Shown here: positions 47,662 to 50,241 of the stretch, piece after piece | How the letters are laid out: each line of letters starts with the position of its first letter | Numbering within the stretch: position 1 is the first letter of the stretch | DNA from: CADEFQ01 sp050185195 | Lineage (GTDB): Bacteria; Pseudomonadota; Gammaproteobacteria; Steroidobacterales; Steroidobacteraceae | Reading direction: 5' to 3' | Assembly: GCA_050185195.1 (NCBI GenBank) | Contig: JBFWZQ010000020.1 | Coordinates: 1 to 50,241 of the forward strand | DNA: 50,241 nucleotides | Made by a program: the position numbers and the translations under genes | The notes under the pieces: generated by a model | The model's database searches: none | Seen by the model: the letters and a program-made list of their open reading frames with translations, nothing else | Told to the model about the DNA's origin: nothing

Positions 47662-48465
47662 TTAGTGGATACTGTTCTCGAATTCGACGGGCGAACGATA
47701 ACCCAGAGCCGAGTGCAGTCGGTAGCGGTTGTAGAAGGTGATATAGCCGTGCAACGCTGAGCGCAGCTGCCCATCGCTGGTGAAGTCCTGTCGGTGATAC
47801 AGGTCGGACTTCAGCGTCTTGTTCCACGACTCCATGTGCGCGTTGTCGGTCATGCGGCGGGGTCGGTTCACCGACTGCACCAGCCCGACCTTGTCCAGCT
47901 TCGTGCGCAGCGCATACGCCAGGAACTCCGAACCCCGATCGCTGTGGAAGATCGTTCCGCGTTCGGGTCTGCGGGTGCGAAGCGCGCCGGCCAGCGCCCG
48001 CCGCACCACCGCCGCGGACTTCTCAGCCGCAAGCGCCCAACCCAGCAAGCGTCGCGAATGACGATCCATCACCGTGGCCAGATATCGCCACTGGCCCGCG
48101 ACCTTCAGATAGGTCACGTCGGCCACCCAGACCTGGTTGGGGGCGCTCACCACCACGTCGTGGGCCTGACTGCCGATCATTCCGTAGAAGCGACCCAATC
48201 CCGGCAGGCGCCGGTACAGCCCTGCCGAGCAGGCGCGGATGCCACGCTCACGCATGATCCTTTCGATCCGGCGGCGGCTGGTGGCTTCGCCTTCCCGGCG
48301 CAGCGCGGCGTGAACTCGGGGACTGCCGTAAGTCTCGCGGCTGTCCCGATGCACGCGCTGAATCTGGCCAGCCAGGCGCTCATCCTCCACCGCCCGGGCA
48401 CTCGGCGGCCGGCGCTTCCACGCGTAGTAGCCGGCCGGGCTCACCCCATACAGACGGCACATCAC
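47662..48465 (-). CDS. IS3-family transposase OrfB (DDE integrase core)
   Basis: A 267-residue integrase-fold protein with the DDE catalytic triad visible: VWVADVTYLKVAG, IFHSDRGSEFLAYALR and AHMESWNKTLKSDLYH. The N-terminal region MCRLYGVSPAGYYAWKRRPP is the HTH_21-type domain. It has its own start at 48465, but the functional transposase is normally the OrfAB fusion made by -1 frameshifting; in that frame the sequence upstream reads SSKGEVFAFIGRCEGAYPLR, as expected. It looks intact. Confidence 0.92.
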   Translation of the reverse strand: MMCRLYGVSPAGYYAWKRRPPSARAVEDERLAGQIQRVHRDSRETYGSPRVHAALRREGEATSRRRIERIMRERGIRACSAGLYRRLPGLGRFYGMIGSQAHDVVVSAPNQVWVADVTYLKVAGQWRYLATVMDRHSRRLLGWALAAEKSAAVVRRALAGALRTRRPERGTIFHSDRGSEFLAYALRTKLDKVGLVQSVNRPRRMTDNAHMESWNKTLKSDLYHRQDFTSDGQLRSALHGYITFYNRYRLHSALGYRSPVEFENSIH

Positions 48466-48824
48466 TCGGAGCGGGTACGCGCCTTCACAACGGCCGATGA
48501 AGGCGAAAACTTCGCCCTTCGAGCTGAAGTGAAGGCGATGGCTTTTTTTAAACGGTCGTGCTCCATCTTCAGGCGCTCGTGCGCCTTCTTGAGCTTGCGA
48601 AGTTCCTTCAGCTCCGCGGCCACTTCCTTATCCAGCTTGACACCCTGGGTCACGATCAGCCCCTCGCGCACCTGTTTGCGCCAACGAGACAACATGAACG
48701 GGTGGATGTAAAGGGACTCGGCAACGTCCTTCACCGGAACGCCGGGCAACTGGCTCAGCCGCACGGCTGTCGCCTTGAAATGCTCCGTGTATCGAGGCGT
48801 CGTTCTCGGACCGGGTCTGGGCAT
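48462..48824 (-). CDS. IS3-family transposase OrfA
   Basis: A 120-residue helix-turn-helix protein (RYTEHFKATAVRLSQLPGVP, VKDVAESLYIHPFMLSRWRK) with a leucine-zipper region (VAAELKELRKLKKAHERLKM). A run of seven A on the minus strand (48543-48549) is the likely -1 slippery site that joins it to OrfB. AGGAG lies upstream of the ATG at 48824. Its end overlaps the OrfB start by 4 bp. Confidence 0.92.
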   Translation of the reverse strand: MPRPGPRTTPRYTEHFKATAVRLSQLPGVPVKDVAESLYIHPFMLSRWRKQVREGLIVTQGVKLDKEVAAELKELRKLKKAHERLKMEHDRLKKAIAFTSARRAKFSPSSAVVKARTRSE

Positions 48825-48859
48825 CTGACACTCCTGATCGTTAGTTCAGGGTGTCCACT

Positions 48860-48909
48860 GAAGTGAAGAAACTATCGCGTCCGCTGCAACTGCTTGTTAG
48901 CTCTCATCT
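48860..48909 (-). repeat. attC-like left half after the Doc cassette, cut by the IS
   Basis: Minus strand: AGAGCTAAC followed by AAGCAGTTGCAGCGGACG. The AGCTAAC fits RYYYAAC with one mismatch. CCGCTG-N9-GTTAG occurs here in the plus orientation and in mirror form at the other side of the IS (47528-47548), suggesting the two flanks are the halves of one recombination site. GTTAGCTCTCATCT (48896-48909) is the inverted partner of the repeat at 49799-49812. Confidence 0.5.
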
Positions 48910-48911
48910 GG

Positions 48912-49790
48912 CTAACGGTCTGCTAATCGACGAAGTGGCTCTTCATACATGGAGACCAGCGATGCTAGGGGATCGGCGCCCTCATAGAGTACCTGCGAAT
49001 CGTAGCCCTTCTCCGGAGTCAGACCCGTCTCTTTCCTAATTGTCTGAACCGCCCCGCGACCGACTTGCTTTTTCCAACCAGGAAATCCGACCTGCCCAAT
49101 CGTGACCTCAACGCGCTCCGTACGGCGACCAAACGAAGGAAATTTCTTCCTGTTCTCAATTCGCACTAGGTCGATGAAGTTGCCCCTAGGATTCGCGAGC
49201 GAAAAATTGTAGCGATTCAGTATCAGATTGAGCTCGTGATACGTGACGGTACGTGGCGTTCTGTCAATTACACGCGTATTGCGCTTCAGAAAATCGTGAA
49301 TGAACAGTATTTCTGCGTCCTGCTCCTTCGCAGAAAGATCCTTGAATCGCGCGTACTTTCCGAGGCGGTCATCCGCTACCTCCACGATAAAGTCTTCGAA
49401 CTCGCGGTGTACTACGCGCGGAGTGCGGTGCAGACGCTGAAGCTGGTAAAGCGCTACTAGGAACGCCGTGCGCTTGTTGGCGTCGTGAAACGGGTGGTCC
49501 TTGACGAGACCGAAAAGGAGGGTTGCACACTTCTGAAGCGGCTGTGGCCATTTCTCTGTCGCGCCAAAAGCCACGAACTGCCGGGAAACGGCTGATTGAA
49601 GCAGGTTTACATCTCGCGGGCCCACACCGCCAATGCCGTACTCCGTGCCGACAAAAAAATCGACGATCAGGAAGTGCGCTCGAAGAACGTCGAGCGCGCC
49701 GACGCAGCTCTGGGGAACCTGCAGGTCGGGTCCGATGAGTTCGCGCCATCGCTTGTACTCGCTATCTACGTCCGCGTGGAGAAACTGCAT
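48912..49790 (-). CDS. Doc-type (death-on-curing) toxin with HicA-like C-terminal region
   Basis: A 292-residue protein in a low-GC cassette-like unit. Residues 1-180 are a Fic/Doc domain with the motif HPFHDANKR (99-107), the Doc signature with Lys in place of the Fic glycine-rich GNGR, as in the phage P1 Doc kinase that inactivates EF-Tu. About residues 182-260 (YHELNLILNRYNFSLANPRG, then VEVTIGQVGFPGWKK and TIRKETGL) resemble the small HicA dsRNA-binding-like fold. The ATG at 49790 is used: the frame is open to 49892, but that would cross the cassette boundary at 49812. No Phd-like antitoxin gene is next to it. I am sure of the Doc domain, less of the HicA-like part. Confidence 0.78.
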   Translation of the reverse strand: MQFLHADVDSEYKRWRELIGPDLQVPQSCVGALDVLRAHFLIVDFFVGTEYGIGGVGPRDVNLLQSAVSRQFVAFGATEKWPQPLQKCATLLFGLVKDHPFHDANKRTAFLVALYQLQRLHRTPRVVHREFEDFIVEVADDRLGKYARFKDLSAKEQDAEILFIHDFLKRNTRVIDRTPRTVTYHELNLILNRYNFSLANPRGNFIDLVRIENRKKFPSFGRRTERVEVTIGQVGFPGWKKQVGRGAVQTIRKETGLTPEKGYDSQVLYEGADPLASLVSMYEEPLRRLADR

Positions 49791-49798
49791 GCGATAGG

Positions 49799-49812
49799 AG
49801 ATGAGAGCTAAC
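49799..49812 (-). repeat. Cassette boundary repeat, start of the Doc unit
   Basis: Minus strand GTTAGCTCTCATCT begins here (49812 to 49799), fits the cassette core GTTRRRY with one mismatch, and is inverted relative to 48896-48909, which bounds the Doc gene at its other end. The unit is thus flanked by a 14-bp inverted repeat. Confidence 0.6.
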
Positions 49813-49906
49813 GAATGTAAGGGACTTCCCCGCCGCGGCGAGGCATCGAAGTGCCAAGATTGAAGTGTGTGTGCATTTTCAATCACGACCACGAAGGGGA
49901 AGTCTT
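49813..49906. other. Non-coding stretch between cassette boundary and IS110 remnant
   Basis: About 94 bp without a gene. It contains a 9-bp inverted pair (GACTTCCCC at 49825-49833, GGGGAAGTC at 49896-49904) that could fold as a long hairpin, and a short stem GGCA/TGCC around 49853. In IS110-group elements the noncoding end next to the transposase encodes the bridge RNA, so this may be such an end. It could equally be the last part of a cassette attC. Confidence 0.35.
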
Positions 49907-50116
49907 GTGAGCAACGTTACTACCGTGGGAGTTGATTTGGCAAAGAATGTGTTTTCACTGCATGCGGTCGATGCGCGAGGCGAGGTGATGTTGCGCAAGT
50001 AAGGTGAGCCGGACGCGATTGGCGTCGGTGGTGGCGCAGCTTCCGGCTTGCGTGATTGGGCTGGAAGCCTGCTCGGGTGCCCACGAATGGGCGCGACGGT
50101 TTGCGGCGCTTGGCTG
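49907..50116 (+). pseudogene. IS110-family transposase remnant (5' part only, frameshifted)
   Basis: Starting at GTG 49907, the translation reads VGVDLAKNVFSLHAVDARGE, the DEDD-type N-terminus of IS110/IS1111 transposases. It stops at TAA 50000. Shifted by one base the reading continues as LPACVIGLEACSGAHEWARR, the next conserved block, until 50116. Both blocks are in the usual order. The C-terminal three-quarters are missing. Dead gene. Confidence 0.8.
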
Positions 50117-50241
50117 ACCTGCTGGTCGATTTTCGGACCAGTTGATTCTTGAGAGGATGGCTTCCTGGGGAACGAGGAAGCCATGAAGAAGACCCGGTTC
50201 AGCGAAGAACAGATGGTGAAGATCCTGCGCGAAGCCGACAT
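50114..50241 (+). mobile_element. Start of a second IS3-family element, cut by the window edge
   Basis: IS110 similarity ends at about 50114, where TGACCTGCTGGTCGATTTT begins, consistent with an IS3-family terminus. It continues to the end of the window with a transposase start. The element thus interrupts the IS110 remnant. The right end is outside the window. Confidence 0.6.
50184..50241 (+). CDS. IS3-family transposase OrfA, partial
   Basis: ATG at 50184 with GAGGAA at 50175-50180 starts MKKTRFSEEQMVKILREAD, the well-known opening of IS3-family (IS407-like) OrfA proteins. Only 19 codons lie inside the window. It is a different subgroup from the element at 47646-48859. Confidence 0.8.

Larger units (their letters stand above)
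47646..48859 (-). mobile_element. IS3-family insertion sequence
   Basis: The element of about 1.2 kb is bounded by a perfect 13-bp inverted repeat, AGTGGACACCCTG at 47646-47658 and its complement at 48847-48859. Similarity extends outward imperfectly for about 9 bp. It encodes orfA and orfB in IS3 order with a frameshift site. No target-site duplication is visible (tcaaa on one side, gaagt on the other), so the exact ends or the later history are uncertain. Confidence 0.85.

Noticed and set aside
49791..49906. A phd-like antitoxin gene next to the Doc gene
   Set aside because: No open frame with a start and plausible length lies in this stretch on either strand that is not a shadow.
1..50241. 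CRISPR arrays, tRNA or rRNA genes
   Set aside because: No regularly spaced repeats, cloverleaf-like sequences or conserved rRNA stretches were seen.

Overview
The window is a piece of a GC-rich (roughly two-thirds G+C) chromosome from a Gram-negative proteobacterium. TonB/ExbBD parts, a TonB-dependent receptor, a PlpD-type patatin/Omp85 protein, lipoprotein signals and several predicted outer-membrane barrels show the outer membrane. The gene mix suggests a free-living, aerobic gammaproteobacterium, possibly of the Steroidobacter/Xanthomonadales-Nevskiales kind, but no rRNA or marker gene is present to prove this.

Layout. (1) 20-8712: acyl-CoA metabolism. Three CaiB/BaiF CoA-transferases, a CitE-like lyase, a MaoC hydratase and an acyl-CoA dehydrogenase are arranged around a divergent GntR/UTRA regulator, with an isochorismatase-type hydrolase and an EamA exporter beside them. 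The combination CoA-transferase + MaoC + CitE resembles itaconate/mesaconate-type C5-dicarboxylate pathways. A consensus-like sigma70 promoter with a perfect palindrome just after its -10 lies between gntR and maoC. (2) 8869-11539: an orphan membrane-anchored protein and a KefB/C-type cation/proton antiporter. (3) 11597-21573 (minus strand): a compact ten-gene operon (TlpA-like protein, coiled-coil protein, two long TPR proteins, a small exported protein, ExbB, two ExbD, an AgmX/TonB-like protein, a small protein). It looks like a proton-motive-force-driven cell-envelope machine related to the Agl/Glt gliding core. (4) 21740-33285: two divergent gene sets encoding a Tat-exported DUF1501-like protein, c-type-cytochrome-like lipoproteins (one with LamG, one HzsA-related), an SH3 protein, barrel proteins, TlpA, DUF4266 and DUF3570. 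I read this as one envelope redox system and it is the best candidate for an undescribed system here. (5) 33384-45566: mixed housekeeping and envelope genes (SYLF, MsrA, ICMT-type methyltransferase, RIO-like kinase, FmdE-domain protein, MFS exporter, PlpD-like patatin, PQQ dehydrogenase, TonB receptor). (6) 45580-50241: an accessory region of lower GC that looks like part of a chromosomal integron or cassette array on the minus strand: a GFA gene, a higBA cassette, an IS3-family element sitting between two attC-like halves, a Doc-type toxin cassette, then an IS110 remnant cut by the start of another IS3-family element at the window edge.

All identifications come from reading motifs and protein features by eye. 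No database search, structure prediction or folding program was run. No tRNA, rRNA or CRISPR array was seen, and no integrase gene lies inside the window.
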